A stretch of DNA of 48,674 nt from positions 1 through 48,674 of the forward strand of contig JAOMJV010000006.1 of NCBI GenBank assembly GCA_028351415.1, in the 5' to 3' direction. Numbering within the stretch: the stretch's first letter is position 1; each line of letters starts with the position of its first letter. Made by a program: the position numbers and the translations under genes. Below, piece after piece: positions 6,982 through 15,662 of the stretch. A model generated the notes under the pieces. That model was given only the letters and a program-made list of their open reading frames with translations. It ran no database searches and had not been told where the DNA came from. Origin of the DNA: Candidatus Nitrosopumilus sp. (lineage in GTDB: Archaea; Thermoproteota; Nitrososphaeria; Nitrososphaerales; Nitrosopumilaceae).

Positions 6982-8280
6982 CTATGGTTTATGCTCTTCG
7001 GTAATTTCCTTAACAATACCTGCTGCGATTGTTGCACCCATATCTCTAAGTGCGAATCTTCCCATTTCTGGGAATTCTTCGAATGTTTCGATACAAGTTG
7101 GTCTCACCGGTCTAATTTTTACAATTGCTGCATCGCCTACTTTAAGGAATTTTGGATTCTCTTCCTCAACTGCACCAGTTGCTGGGTTGATTTTTTGAAG
7201 GAACTCAGTAACAGTTGCTGCAACTTGTGTTGTGTGTGCGTGCATAACTGGAGTATATCCAGGGGCAATTGCTGTTGGGTGGTGAATAACAATAATTTGG
7301 GCTTTGAATTCTTTTGCTACATTTGGTGGGGCATCAGGGGTACCAAGGACATCTCCTCTTTTGATGTCTTTCTTTTCAATACCTCTTAGGTTGAAACCAA
7401 TGTTGTCACCTGCTTCTGCAGTTGGCATTTCTGTATGGTGTGTTTCAATAGATTTAATCTCACCGAGTGCACCAGAAGGCATTACAATAATTTTTTGTGC
7501 TGCTTTCATAATACCGGTCTCTACTCTACCAACAGGTACAGTTCCTACACCAGTAATTGTGTAAACGTCTTGAATTGGAACACGTAATGGTTTACCAGTT
7601 GGTTTTGGTTCTACTGTAAAGTCATCAAATGCTTCAAGTAGTGTTTTACCAGAATACCATGGCATGTTCTCAGTTTTCTTAACTAAATTATCTCCTTTCC
7701 ATCCAGAAACTGGAATGACAGGAACATCTTCTAGTTTGTAACCAACAGATCTTACTAATTTCTCACCTTTCTCTTTGGCTGCATTGAAGGCATCTTCTTT
7801 GTAGTCAACTGCATCCATCTTGTTGATTGCAACAATAATTTGTTTTACACCTAGTGTTTTAAGCAAAAATGCGTGTTCTCTTGCTTGTCCACCAGCTGCA
7901 GTTGCAGTATCAGTTTCACCTTCTTTTGCTGAAAGTACTAAGATAGCAGCATCTGCTTCAGATGCTCCAGTAATCATATTTTTAATGAAGTCCCTGTGAC
8001 CAGGAGCGTCAATTAATGTGAAGAAGTATTTGTTAGATTCAAATTTTTGGAATGCTAAATCTATTGTAATTCCTCTTTCTCTTTCATCTTTAATGTTATC
8101 CATAACCCATGCATACTTGAAAGTATCACCTTTTCCGGTCTTCTCGGATTCGGCTCCGTGTGCTGCGATAGTTCTCTCATCCACAACACCAAGATCCATT
8201 AAGAAATGACCCATAGTTGTAGATTTTCCGTTATCAATATGACCGGTTACGATCATGTTTAAGTGTGGTTTATCTGCCAT
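6982..8280 (-). CDS. tuf: Translation elongation factor 1-alpha (aEF1A)
   Basis: A 432-residue GTPase that carries aminoacyl-tRNA to the ribosome. G1 is GHIDNGKST (residues 13-21; the usual H of GHVDHGKS is N here, as in several archaea), G3 DAPGHRDF, G4 NKMD, and G5 in VIPVSGWKG. Domains 2 and 3 (beta barrels) follow and are full length. It heads the tuf-rpsJ operon with a TATA box 25 nt before the ATG, giving a leaderless transcript, and is divergent from the FBP aldolase/phosphatase gene. G+C is locally higher than in its neighbours, as expected for a highly expressed gene. Confidence 0.98.
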   Translation of the reverse strand: MADKPHLNMIVTGHIDNGKSTTMGHFLMDLGVVDERTIAAHGAESEKTGKGDTFKYAWVMDNIKDERERGITIDLAFQKFESNKYFFTLIDAPGHRDFIKNMITGASEADAAILVLSAKEGETDTATAAGGQAREHAFLLKTLGVKQIIVAINKMDAVDYKEDAFNAAKEKGEKLVRSVGYKLEDVPVIPVSGWKGDNLVKKTENMPWYSGKTLLEAFDDFTVEPKPTGKPLRVPIQDVYTITGVGTVPVGRVETGIMKAAQKIIVMPSGALGEIKSIETHHTEMPTAEAGDNIGFNLRGIEKKDIKRGDVLGTPDAPPNVAKEFKAQIIVIHHPTAIAPGYTPVMHAHTTQVAATVTEFLQKINPATGAVEEENPKFLKVGDAAIVKIRPVRPTCIETFEEFPEMGRFALRDMGATIAAGIVKEITEEHKP

Positions 8281-8301
8281 ATCGTGTTCGACGTCAAGGG
8301 G

Positions 8302-8308
8302 ATATATT
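8302..8308 (-). promoter_or_regulatory. TATA box of the tuf-rpsJ operon
   Basis: The block atatatt is centred 25 nt upstream of the EF-1alpha ATG at 8280. The spacing predicts a leaderless mRNA. Confidence 0.6.
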
Positions 8309-8380
8309 ACTGTAATGAATTTTTTTAATTAAAATTATTTTTTTAATTTATTTTAGAAGTTATGACTTTACTAAAAGCAC

Positions 8381-8386
8381 ATAAAT
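8381..8386 (+). promoter_or_regulatory. TATA-like box of the FBP aldolase/phosphatase gene
   Basis: The block ataaat is centred 26 nt upstream of ATG 8409. The match is modest but the spacing agrees with other promoters in this window. Confidence 0.35.
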
Positions 8387-8408
8387 CAAAGAAGAAAAAA
8401 ATAGATAT

Positions 8409-9548
8409 ATGAAAATTACAGTTTCAGTTATCAAAGCAGATGTCGGCGGAATTGGCGGACATACAAAACCAAGTGACGGACTAATCAAAGCAATTAGAGA
8501 TACCGTTGAAAACTCAGGAGATTTACTTATCGATCATTACATAGGGTATTGCGGTGACGATACACACATCGTAATGACACATAGACATGGTGTAGATAAT
8601 GAAAAAATTCACAAATTAGCATGGGATGCATTCATGGCAGGAACACAAGTAGCAAAAGATGAGGGACTATACGGTGCAGGCCAAGATTTGTTAAAAGATT
8701 CTTTTTCAGGAAATGTAAAAGGGATGGGTCCAGGTGTTGCGGAATTAGAGTTTGAAGAAAGACCTAATGAAGCATTTACAGTTTTTGCAGCTGATAAAAC
8801 AGAACCAGGTGCATTCAACTATCCAATATACAGAATGTTTGTAGATGCACTAAGCAATACAGCATTAATTGTAAACAAATCTCTTGCAAGCGGAGTAGTG
8901 ATGAACATCATGGATGTAGAAAAAGCAGAAATTGCAGAACTACGCTTATGGGAAGACAAGCCAACCATAGAAGCAGCATTAATGTATCCAGGAAGATACG
9001 TTGTAGATTCAGTTTACACAAAGGAAGGTGAACCAATTCTAGACGCATCTACAGATAGATTGCACAACATTGCAGGAACATATGTTGGAAAAGATGATCC
9101 AATAATGTTAGTAAGAACACAAAAGAATTTTCCAGCAACAGAAGAAGTTGGAAGTATGTTTAACAATCCACACTTTGTTGCAGGAAACACAAGAGGAAGT
9201 CATAACATGCCATTGATGCCAGTGAAATTAAACTCAGCAGCATCAATCAACTTTTGTATTCCAATTGTAGAAGCATTAGTCTTTAGTATGCACAATGGTA
9301 AATTGGTAGGACCATTTGACGGATTCTCCACACCAGATTGGGATTACATTAGAGAAATTGCAACGAAAAAAGCAATTACAATCAGAAGTCAAGGATTCAT
9401 TCATCCAGCAACCCTAGTACCATCAGAATTAGAATATGCTGAGGGATACAAAGCAAGAATGAGTGTTCTTGAATCAAAAATGAAACCAATGAAAAAAGAA
9501 GACATATCCAATACAGATAGAAAAGAAAACTACGAAGATCCAGACTAG
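8409..9548 (+). CDS. fbp: Fructose-1,6-bisphosphate aldolase/phosphatase
   Basis: A 379-residue bifunctional gluconeogenic enzyme (FBPase class V), which condenses triose phosphates to FBP and dephosphorylates it to fructose 6-phosphate in one active site. The start KITVSVIKADVGGIGGH, the acidic metal-binding positions (D12, D53, D54 in YCGDDTH), the lysine/tyrosine loop region (NYPIYRMFVDAL), and the GPFDGFSTPDWDY segment are all typical, and the length is normal. The enzyme makes gluconeogenesis irreversible in autotrophic archaea, which fits a carbon-fixing host. It is divergent from tuf, with its own promoter. Confidence 0.97.
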   Translation: MKITVSVIKADVGGIGGHTKPSDGLIKAIRDTVENSGDLLIDHYIGYCGDDTHIVMTHRHGVDNEKIHKLAWDAFMAGTQVAKDEGLYGAGQDLLKDSFSGNVKGMGPGVAELEFEERPNEAFTVFAADKTEPGAFNYPIYRMFVDALSNTALIVNKSLASGVVMNIMDVEKAEIAELRLWEDKPTIEAALMYPGRYVVDSVYTKEGEPILDASTDRLHNIAGTYVGKDDPIMLVRTQKNFPATEEVGSMFNNPHFVAGNTRGSHNMPLMPVKLNSAASINFCIPIVEALVFSMHNGKLVGPFDGFSTPDWDYIREIATKKAITIRSQGFIHPATLVPSELEYAEGYKARMSVLESKMKPMKKEDISNTDRKENYEDPD

Positions 9549-9612
9549 AGATCTCGTATTTTCACAATCTTACGAAATAGTTAAATGAAAAAGACTACAG
9601 TAAGGGACAGGT

Positions 9613-10023
9613 ATGAATACCTTCCTGAAAATATTTGATTGGAAGACGTATGTTTTCACAGTGTTAGCAATAAGTTCATTTTCAAGTTTTCTAGTAGTAT
9701 TATTTGGGGAAACTATACCAGGAATAATTTTAACATTTTTTAAAATGGCTGGAGAATATGTAATTTTAGGTACAGTGTTAGTTTTTGCATTTACATGGTT
9801 TCTTAGAGCTAGACCACATAATCGTCCAAAAGATTACAGAATAGTTCCATTAGATGTATTCGGTAAGAAAAGTGAAATCGATGGAATTAGAACGGAATTT
9901 AAAACACATGATGTAGCATGGAGTTTTATGAAACAGTACAAGCAAACATACCCACTACATAATTTTGCGCTAGTATCAGATCTTGGAAATTCAGATAAGC
10001 CGACAATTTTTAGATATATTTAG
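9613..10023 (+). CDS. Two-helix membrane protein of unknown function
   Basis: A 136-residue protein with two membrane segments at about residues 13-36 and 45-66, a short basic loop (RARPHNRPKDYR), and a C-terminal cytoplasmic domain of about 60 residues that includes THDVAWSFMKQYKQTYP and ends FRYI. No catalytic motif is visible and I do not recognise the family. The ATG at 9613 lies about 27 nt behind an AT block (agttaaat). It ends 37 bases before the DNA ligase gene; cotranscription is possible but each seems to have its own TATA-like site. Confidence 0.75.
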   Translation: MNTFLKIFDWKTYVFTVLAISSFSSFLVVLFGETIPGIILTFFKMAGEYVILGTVLVFAFTWFLRARPHNRPKDYRIVPLDVFGKKSEIDGIRTEFKTHDVAWSFMKQYKQTYPLHNFALVSDLGNSDKPTIFRYI

Positions 10024-10060
10024 ATTCAGACTTTTATTCAGGAAAAGATAGAATCAGATT

Positions 10061-11827
10061 ATGCAGTATTCTATTTTAGCAGAGGCTTTTGAAAATATGG
10101 AATCAACAAGAAAGAGATTAGAGTTAACACAGCATCTAGTAGAATTATTTGAAAAAACACCACAGGATGTAATTTCAAAAATCACATACCTTCTTCAAGG
10201 AAAATTAAGACCAGATTTTGAAGGGGTTGAATTAGGAGTTGCAGAAAAACTAGCAATGAGAGCAATTTCAAAATCATCAGGAATAGCAATTAAAAAGATT
10301 GAAGATGAATATAACAAAGGAGGAGATCTAGGTCATGCTGCAGCAAAAATTCTAGAACAAAAAACACAAACAACTTTTCTTGTTGAAAATATTACGGTAG
10401 AGAGAGTGTATGAAACATTATTCAAAATTGCAAGGTTGGAAGGTTCAAAATCTCAAGATATGAAAATTAAATATATATCGAGTTTACTAAATGATGCAAA
10501 TCCATTAGAAGCAACTTATATTTTAAAAATATTACTTGGAACTTTAAGATTAGGAGTTGCAGAAAATACAGTGATGGACGCATTAGCAATAGCATATTCA
10601 GGAAATAAAGAGAATAGAAAAATGTTAGAGCATGCGTATAATGTTTCAAGTGATTTAGGAAAAGTTGCACAAATAATAGCAACAGAAGGGATAAAAGGTA
10701 TTGAAGAATTTAAAATAGAATTATTCAATCCAATTCGCCCTATGCTTGCAGACAGAGTAAAGAGTGAAAATGAGGTAATTGAAAAAATGGGAAATAAGTT
10801 TGCAATAGAGTACAAATTAGATGGAGAAAGGGTACAAATTCACATCGAAGGAGACAAAATAGAATTATTTTCTAGAAGCTTAGAAAAAATTTCAAATTAT
10901 TATCCAGACATCATTGAAAAAATTCCAAAAATATTTGAAGCAGAAAATGCAATACTGGAAGCAGAAATAGTAGCAATAAATGAAAACACAGGAGATTTTC
11001 TACCATTTCAAGAATTAATGCACCGAAGAAGAAAATATAAAATTGAAAAAGCAGTAAAAGAATATCCCATCACAGTTAATTTTTTTGATGTGCTGTATTG
11101 TAATGGAAAAAATTGTACAGAATTAAGCTATCATGAAAGAAGGAAGAAGCTAGAAAAAATAGTAAAAGAAAATGAATTTGCAAAATACATACCAATGACA
11201 ATAGCAGAAACAGAAAACGAAATTGAGGAATTTTTTGAAAATAGTATCAATGCAGGAAGTGAAGGATTAATGCTAAAAATGTTAGACAAGCCATATCAAG
11301 CAGGATCAAGAGGAAGTCATTGGCTAAAATTAAAAAGAGAATATCGAAATGAATTAGGAGATAGTTTAGACCTTGTCGTAATTGGCGGGTTTTTTGGAAA
11401 AGGTAGAAGAACAGGCAGTTATGGCACATTGTTACTTGCAACATATGATGAAAATACAGATACATTTCCAAGTATTTGTAAAGTAGGTACAGGGTTTACG
11501 GATGAAAGTTTAGATCAACTATATCAAATTTTAAATCCAAAAATTACAATTAAAAAAAACCCTCGTATCAATAGTGAAATGGAAGCAGATGTGTGGTTTG
11601 AACCAGAGTTAGTAATTGAAGTAGTAGCATCAGAAATTACTCTAAGCCCAATTCATAAAACTGCAATAAATGAAATAAGAAAAGATGCAGGGTTAGCATT
11701 AAGATTTCCAAAATTTACAGGGAAAATTAGAGTAGAGAAAATAGTTGAAGATGCATCGACAGATGAAGAAGTAATATCATTATACAAAGGACAGAATAAG
11801 GCAGCACATGATAAAAATTTGATGTAA
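10061..11827 (+). CDS. lig: ATP-dependent DNA ligase
   Basis: A 588-residue archaeal replicative ligase. An all-alpha DNA-binding domain (about 1-220) is followed by the adenylation domain with the nucleophilic lysine K252 in K-L-D-G-E-R and the conserved motifs ending in W-L-K-L-K-R-E, and a C-terminal OB fold (about 430-575). The length matches archaeal ligase I. It seals Okazaki fragments and repair nicks, probably with PCNA; a clear PIP box is not evident to me. It is followed by a PhoU-like gene with its own promoter. Confidence 0.96.
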   Translation: MQYSILAEAFENMESTRKRLELTQHLVELFEKTPQDVISKITYLLQGKLRPDFEGVELGVAEKLAMRAISKSSGIAIKKIEDEYNKGGDLGHAAAKILEQKTQTTFLVENITVERVYETLFKIARLEGSKSQDMKIKYISSLLNDANPLEATYILKILLGTLRLGVAENTVMDALAIAYSGNKENRKMLEHAYNVSSDLGKVAQIIATEGIKGIEEFKIELFNPIRPMLADRVKSENEVIEKMGNKFAIEYKLDGERVQIHIEGDKIELFSRSLEKISNYYPDIIEKIPKIFEAENAILEAEIVAINENTGDFLPFQELMHRRRKYKIEKAVKEYPITVNFFDVLYCNGKNCTELSYHERRKKLEKIVKENEFAKYIPMTIAETENEIEEFFENSINAGSEGLMLKMLDKPYQAGSRGSHWLKLKREYRNELGDSLDLVVIGGFFGKGRRTGSYGTLLLATYDENTDTFPSICKVGTGFTDESLDQLYQILNPKITIKKNPRINSEMEADVWFEPELVIEVVASEITLSPIHKTAINEIRKDAGLALRFPKFTGKIRVEKIVEDASTDEEVISLYKGQNKAAHDKNLM

Positions 11828-11860
11828 TTATACTCAAAAAATATCAAAAACCATAGAGGA

Positions 11861-11867
11861 TTTAAAT
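11861..11867 (+). promoter_or_regulatory. TATA box of the PhoU-like gene
   Basis: The block tttaaat is centred about 30 nt before ATG 11894, in the gap behind the ligase gene. Confidence 0.5.
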
Positions 11868-11893
11868 TACCACGAGGTCTTTTACTTTATGTT

Positions 11894-12547
11894 ATGTATA
11901 GCGGAGAACTTGAAGTTCAAGCAAAAAGAAAGGCTATAGCAGTTTTACAAGATGAGATCAATAGAATTCTAAACGCATCCAGAGAACTTGGAACGCTAAC
12001 TGAATCTTTAATGAAAAAAGACAAGAAAGCAGTAAAAAATACTTTAGAACAAATCTCAACCATAGAAGAAGAAGTAGAAAATCTGAGAAGAAAAATTACA
12101 CGAGAAGTTGCAGATGTAGGTGGATTAATCATGAACAGAGAAAATCTCCTAAACACATCTTATACAATGGATGAAATAGCTGGTTACATTACAGGTATTG
12201 CATTCAAACTTTCGAATGTAAATATAGCTACGCTGAAAAGTTCAAAACTTGACAAAGATATTTCAGAACTAATTTCATTAGTTGTGGATGAAGTCTACAA
12301 ACTAAATGAAATTATTAGAAGTCTCAATACAAATACAGCCAACGCAATTGAATTGGCTCAAGAAACACAAACCATAGAAAGACAGATAGATATCAAGTAT
12401 AGAGAAGCCACAATAAAACTTCTAGATCAAGTAAAAGATCCTAAGGAATTGTTGTTAATCAAAGATGTCATAGAAGGTATTGAGGAAATGTCAGACAAAT
12501 GTCAGAAAGTTTCAGATTCATTCATACTGCTAGCATTAAGCCTATAG
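11894..12547 (+). CDS. DUF47/PhoU-like phosphate-transport accessory protein
   Basis: A 217-residue all-helical protein with the two three-helix bundles typical of PhoU/DUF47 (TIGR00153-like) proteins. Acidic metal-binding positions are suggested by ISTIEEEVENLRRKI and IERQIDIKYREA. DUF47 proteins are usually encoded beside Pit phosphate transporters and are thought to modulate them, but no transporter gene is next to it here. It is soluble, without a signal peptide. Assignment is by pattern only. Confidence 0.75.
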   Translation: MYSGELEVQAKRKAIAVLQDEINRILNASRELGTLTESLMKKDKKAVKNTLEQISTIEEEVENLRRKITREVADVGGLIMNRENLLNTSYTMDEIAGYITGIAFKLSNVNIATLKSSKLDKDISELISLVVDEVYKLNEIIRSLNTNTANAIELAQETQTIERQIDIKYREATIKLLDQVKDPKELLLIKDVIEGIEEMSDKCQKVSDSFILLALSL

Positions 12548-12581
12548 TAAAAAATAATTTTAATTCTATTTTATTTTTAAT

Positions 12582-12597
12582 ATCCATGACCATGGAT
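12582..12597. repeat. Near-perfect palindrome upstream of endA
   Basis: atccatg and catggat form a 7-bp inverted repeat with a 2-base centre, 43 nt before the endA start. It could be an operator or a hairpin ending the preceding transcript. It happens to include an NcoI-like site. Confidence 0.5.
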
Positions 12598-12639
12598 CCG
12601 CACTATAGAATTCATATACATATAATATATTATTAAGAT

Positions 12640-13176
12640 ATGAAAAGTGAGTTAATAGAAAATAGAATAATAGTATGGAGTATTGAGGACTCGAGAAAAC
12701 TTTTCAGTCAAGGGTATTATGGAAAACCAATTGGCATTCCAAAACCAAAAATTGAAGAAATAGATGCACCGTTAGTTTTAGATCTAATTGAAGGATTGTA
12801 TCTTTTAAAAAATAAAAAAATTACAATTAATAAATTAAAAAAGAAAATAACAATTGAAGAATTAATTGAAATAGGTAAAAATGCTTATTTTGATTTTGAA
12901 AATAAATATCAAGTTTACAAACATTTTCGGGACAAAGGATACATAATTAATCCAGGAATAAAATTTGGATGTGATTTTGCAGTTTATGAAAAAGGTCCAG
13001 GGATTGATCATTCACCATATTTGATCCAAGTGTACGATAGAAACGAGACGATTCCAGCAACAGAAATTACAATTACAGGGAGACTTGCATCATCAGTTAG
13101 AAAACAATTCATTTTTGCAATTCCTAAAGGAAAAGACAAAGTGGACTTTATTGGATTAGATTGGTGGAAAGCTTAA
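12640..13176 (+). CDS. endA: tRNA-splicing endonuclease
   Basis: A 178-residue endonuclease that cuts the bulge-helix-bulge motif of archaeal pre-tRNAs. The catalytic triad is Y116 (DFAVYEKGPG), H124 (GIDHSP) and K155 (VRKQF), all in the C-terminal domain after the N-terminal alpha/beta domain. The length fits the short single-domain-pair form that assembles as a homo- or heterotetramer. A TATA-like run (catataca/tataatat) lies about 20-30 nt ahead of the ATG. The last 4 bases overlap the convergent unknown gene. Confidence 0.93.
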   Translation: MKSELIENRIIVWSIEDSRKLFSQGYYGKPIGIPKPKIEEIDAPLVLDLIEGLYLLKNKKITINKLKKKITIEELIEIGKNAYFDFENKYQVYKHFRDKGYIINPGIKFGCDFAVYEKGPGIDHSPYLIQVYDRNETIPATEITITGRLASSVRKQFIFAIPKGKDKVDFIGLDWWKA

Positions 13177-13550
13177 ACAGATTTTATGTGTCCAGCAATT
13201 CTATCATAAATTTCAAAAAGTTCCGGAGTGATACCAAATGAAATATGATTATCCCATGTACCCCTTATTCTAACAGCAGTGTCAGTAGGTTCAACATAGA
13301 TGGTTGCACCCTTAACAGATTGTTTAGAAATCATATTATTTAGTTCATCATCAGCATTTAATTTTAAAGATAAACCACCATGGCCATTCCATTCAACTTT
13401 AGTAACAACCTTTGAAGCAAAATGACCTTGTGTATGAAGGCGGGTTTTAGCAGTATAATTTACAGCAGATGAGCCAACATTTTTTCGAACAATAAAATGT
13501 GCTTGAAATCTATCTTGTGCGCCCCATGGAAGTGGATTTGGATCTGGCAT
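13173..13550 (-). CDS. Unknown protein, second gene of a pair
   Basis: A 125-residue soluble protein that I do not recognise. It has alternating strands with a conserved-looking basic/aromatic patch (DRFQAHFIVRKN, VEWNGHGGLSLKL) and a C-terminal helix after FGITPELFEIYD. It starts 2 bases after the stop of the gene at 13553-13789, so the two form an operon and may act together. It is convergent with endA with a 4-base overlap. No cysteine cluster, signal peptide or membrane segment is seen. Confidence 0.7.
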   Translation of the reverse strand: MPDPNPLPWGAQDRFQAHFIVRKNVGSSAVNYTAKTRLHTQGHFASKVVTKVEWNGHGGLSLKLNADDELNNMISKQSVKGATIYVEPTDTAVRIRGTWDNHISFGITPELFEIYDRIAGHIKSV

Positions 13551-13552
13551 GA

Positions 13553-13789
13553 TTATCCCTTTTGAATAATTTGTACGACGTCAATGTTAGAATTTTTAAT
13601 ATCAATACACCCCTTGTTAGTAACCATCCTGGCAGTTTGAGAAAAATATCCACTGTAGTAATCATCAGTTTCAACAGCATCAGTTGCAATATCTTTAGAC
13701 TCAGAATCTACACCGATCTCTTTTAACATGGCGCTAAATTTTTCAGGCCATGTTTGATAGATGAATGTGTCAGATTCGGTATCATGCAT
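13553..13789 (-). CDS. Unknown protein, first gene of a pair
   Basis: A 78-residue acidic protein (start MHDTESDTF) that I cannot assign to a family. It contains YQTWPEKFSAML, a central acidic stretch with DDYYSGYF, and a short C-terminal beta-like tail. I chose ATG 13789 over a GTG at 13801 because a TATA-like box at 13813-13819 is centred 27 nt ahead. The next gene follows after 2 bases. The gene is divergent from the SDR gene with about 100 bases between the starts. Confidence 0.65.
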   Translation of the reverse strand: MHDTESDTFIYQTWPEKFSAMLKEIGVDSESKDIATDAVETDDYYSGYFSQTARMVTNKGCIDIKNSNIDVVQIIQKG

Positions 13790-13812
13790 AAAAAACTTCA
13801 CATCATACCCAC

Positions 13813-13819
13813 AAATAAA
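13813..13819 (-). promoter_or_regulatory. TATA-like box for the unknown two-gene operon
   Basis: Reads tttattt on the minus strand, centred 27 nt before ATG 13789. Confidence 0.4.
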
Positions 13820-13853
13820 GATATCAAGAAAAAAAGCAGGTAAAGATCAATCC

Positions 13854-13863
13854 AAATAAATAT
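13854..13863 (+). promoter_or_regulatory. TATA-like box for the SDR-MaoC operon
   Basis: The block aaataaatat is centred about 29 nt before ATG 13888, predicting a very short or absent leader. Confidence 0.45.
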
Positions 13864-13887
13864 CACAAAAGATTTGGCAAATTACTT

Positions 13888-15660
13888 ATGTTAAAATTTC
13901 AAAATAAAACATCTTTAATCACAGGGAGCGGTACAGGAATAGGTCAAGCCATTGCCAAAAAATTTGTGGAAAATGGTGCAAGTGTCATCATACTAGGGCG
14001 AAGAAGAGAGCCATTAGATGAAACATCTAAAATGTTAGAGTCAATTATTGCAGAAAAACAGAGCGGTGCAAGTGTTAGAATTTTTTCAGGCGTAGATGTA
14101 AGTGATGAAAATGCAATGAATAAGATGTTTGAGGATTTAAAGAATGATAACGTAACAGTAGATAATATTGTCAATAATGCAGGTGTTTCAGGTCCAGTCA
14201 CATGTTTTCCTAATGCATCATTAGATGAATTCAAAAGCACAATTGGAATTCATCTTACAGGTACATTTTGGGGATCAGTTCAAGCACTCAAAGTAATGAA
14301 AGAAGGAGGAAAAATTATTACGATTTCAACATTTTTTACAGAAGAAAAGCCACTAGAACAAAGACCGTATAGATTTAGAAGCCCATATACTGCAGCACAA
14401 GGTGCAAAGAATAGATTAGCAGAATTAATGTCATGGGAGTTAACAGATAAAGGAATTATTTCAATTGCAACAAATCCAGGTCCAGTTCATTCAGATAGAA
14501 TTTACAAAACAGTATATCCAAAAGCAGCAGCAGAATTTATGAGAGTTGGCGGATTTGAAGATCTTAATCCAACAGAAGTAGATGCTGCAAACAAAGAATT
14601 ACTTTCACTATTGGGAGAAGATGACTCAGTTATCAAAGAAGGAATTGCAAATGCTGCAACAAAATTAGCAAATGGAAAAGATGTTGTTAAATTAGCCGAG
14701 ACATTAACTAATCTATTAAATAAAATACAAACAATTGCAGAAAAAGTTCAAAATAATACTTCGCATATGATTGCAAATAAAGAATTCTTAACTCAAGGAC
14801 AAGTGGCAGAAACAGTTCTAAATTTGTGTGATGATGAAATTGCAAAAATTGTTAATGGTAAAGTAATTCCAGGAGACAGAGTATTTTATCCAGTCAAACC
14901 ACATATTGGAACTACAGCACCAGGAGTGCATCAACCAAATTTTACGGGAAAGGCAGTTGTATTTACAATTGATGCAACAGACAAAATAGATGCAGAGCGC
15001 GTAGAATTTTTAGCACAACATGTTGAAAAGAACGGAGGAAAAGTTGCATGCTTCATATCACAAACAACACCAACTGATCTTCAAGAATATATCAGTAGTA
15101 AATTCCACTCACACATAGTAGACATTAAAAATCCTGAAGAAGTTCAAAAATGGTTAAACACAGCACGAACAAACATTGGAGAGATTTTAGGGGTAATACA
15201 CATAACAGGAAAATTACCAGAAATTGAAAAATTAACTGAATTAACTAGACCAGCATGGGAAGAATTAACTGAGAAATTTATATCAACTCCTGCAACAGTT
15301 GCACAAAGAGCACTTGAGCAATTTGTACCAGGAGGTAAAGAAGATCCGCGTCTGTATAAAGATGCAAAAGGAGCAATCATGATTATCGGTCCAGATTTAC
15401 CAATAGGAAGAAAAGTAACAGGAACGCAAAGAGCCCAAGTGGAAGTTTTCAGAGGAGCATTAAGACCATTCACCACCACAGTTAATCAAGAACTAAGTGA
15501 TGTGTTAAAATCAAAAATCAGAATGTTTACAATTTTCCCAGGTTCAGTTACAGGTTCAGAACCGAACAATCAAAGAATAGCAGACGCATTTAATTTTCTA
15601 GTTACAGAAAATGCACTTTTATCTGCAGAAGTAACATTCTGTGTTGACGAAACAAGATAA
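13888..15660 (+). CDS. Double-domain SDR resembling one half of malonyl-CoA reductase
   Basis: A 590-residue protein, twice the size of a normal short-chain dehydrogenase. Residues 1-250 form an SDR domain with G13-x3-G17-x-G19, N96-N97-A98-G99, S147, Y167 and an NPGP segment (196-199) followed by HSDRIYKT. Residues about 350-590 form a second, degenerate Rossmann-like domain with conserved-looking VTGTQRAQVEVFRGALRPF. An SDR followed by a degenerate SDR, and the S-T-F-F-x2-E-K...R-P-Y loop, resemble one half of the bifunctional Chloroflexus-type malonyl-CoA reductase as I remember it. The Y-x3-K lysine is Q171, so catalysis may be altered; K174 is close. Malonyl-CoA or malonic-semialdehyde reduction is only a hypothesis. 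Confidence 0.8.
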   Translation: MLKFQNKTSLITGSGTGIGQAIAKKFVENGASVIILGRRREPLDETSKMLESIIAEKQSGASVRIFSGVDVSDENAMNKMFEDLKNDNVTVDNIVNNAGVSGPVTCFPNASLDEFKSTIGIHLTGTFWGSVQALKVMKEGGKIITISTFFTEEKPLEQRPYRFRSPYTAAQGAKNRLAELMSWELTDKGIISIATNPGPVHSDRIYKTVYPKAAAEFMRVGGFEDLNPTEVDAANKELLSLLGEDDSVIKEGIANAATKLANGKDVVKLAETLTNLLNKIQTIAEKVQNNTSHMIANKEFLTQGQVAETVLNLCDDEIAKIVNGKVIPGDRVFYPVKPHIGTTAPGVHQPNFTGKAVVFTIDATDKIDAERVEFLAQHVEKNGGKVACFISQTTPTDLQEYISSKFHSHIVDIKNPEEVQKWLNTARTNIGEILGVIHITGKLPEIEKLTELTRPAWEELTEKFISTPATVAQRALEQFVPGGKEDPRLYKDAKGAIMIIGPDLPIGRKVTGTQRAQVEVFRGALRPFTTTVNQELSDVLKSKIRMFTIFPGSVTGSEPNNQRIADAFNFLVTENALLSAEVTFCVDETR

Positions 15661-15662
15661 GA

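Noticed and set aside
6965-7564. Open frames on the plus strand inside the EF-1alpha gene
   Set aside because: They are the reverse complement of a highly conserved GTPase gene and have no own motifs; codon bias makes such antisense frames common.
12590-12599. NcoI/BamHI-like string that could mean cloning-vector contamination
   Set aside because: It is embedded in sequence with the same composition as its surroundings and no vector sequence follows; chance is enough.
13888-14640. Simple fatty-acid-type reductase (FabG) call for the SDR
   Set aside because: Archaea lack that pathway, the protein is twice as long, and the catalytic lysine is missing.
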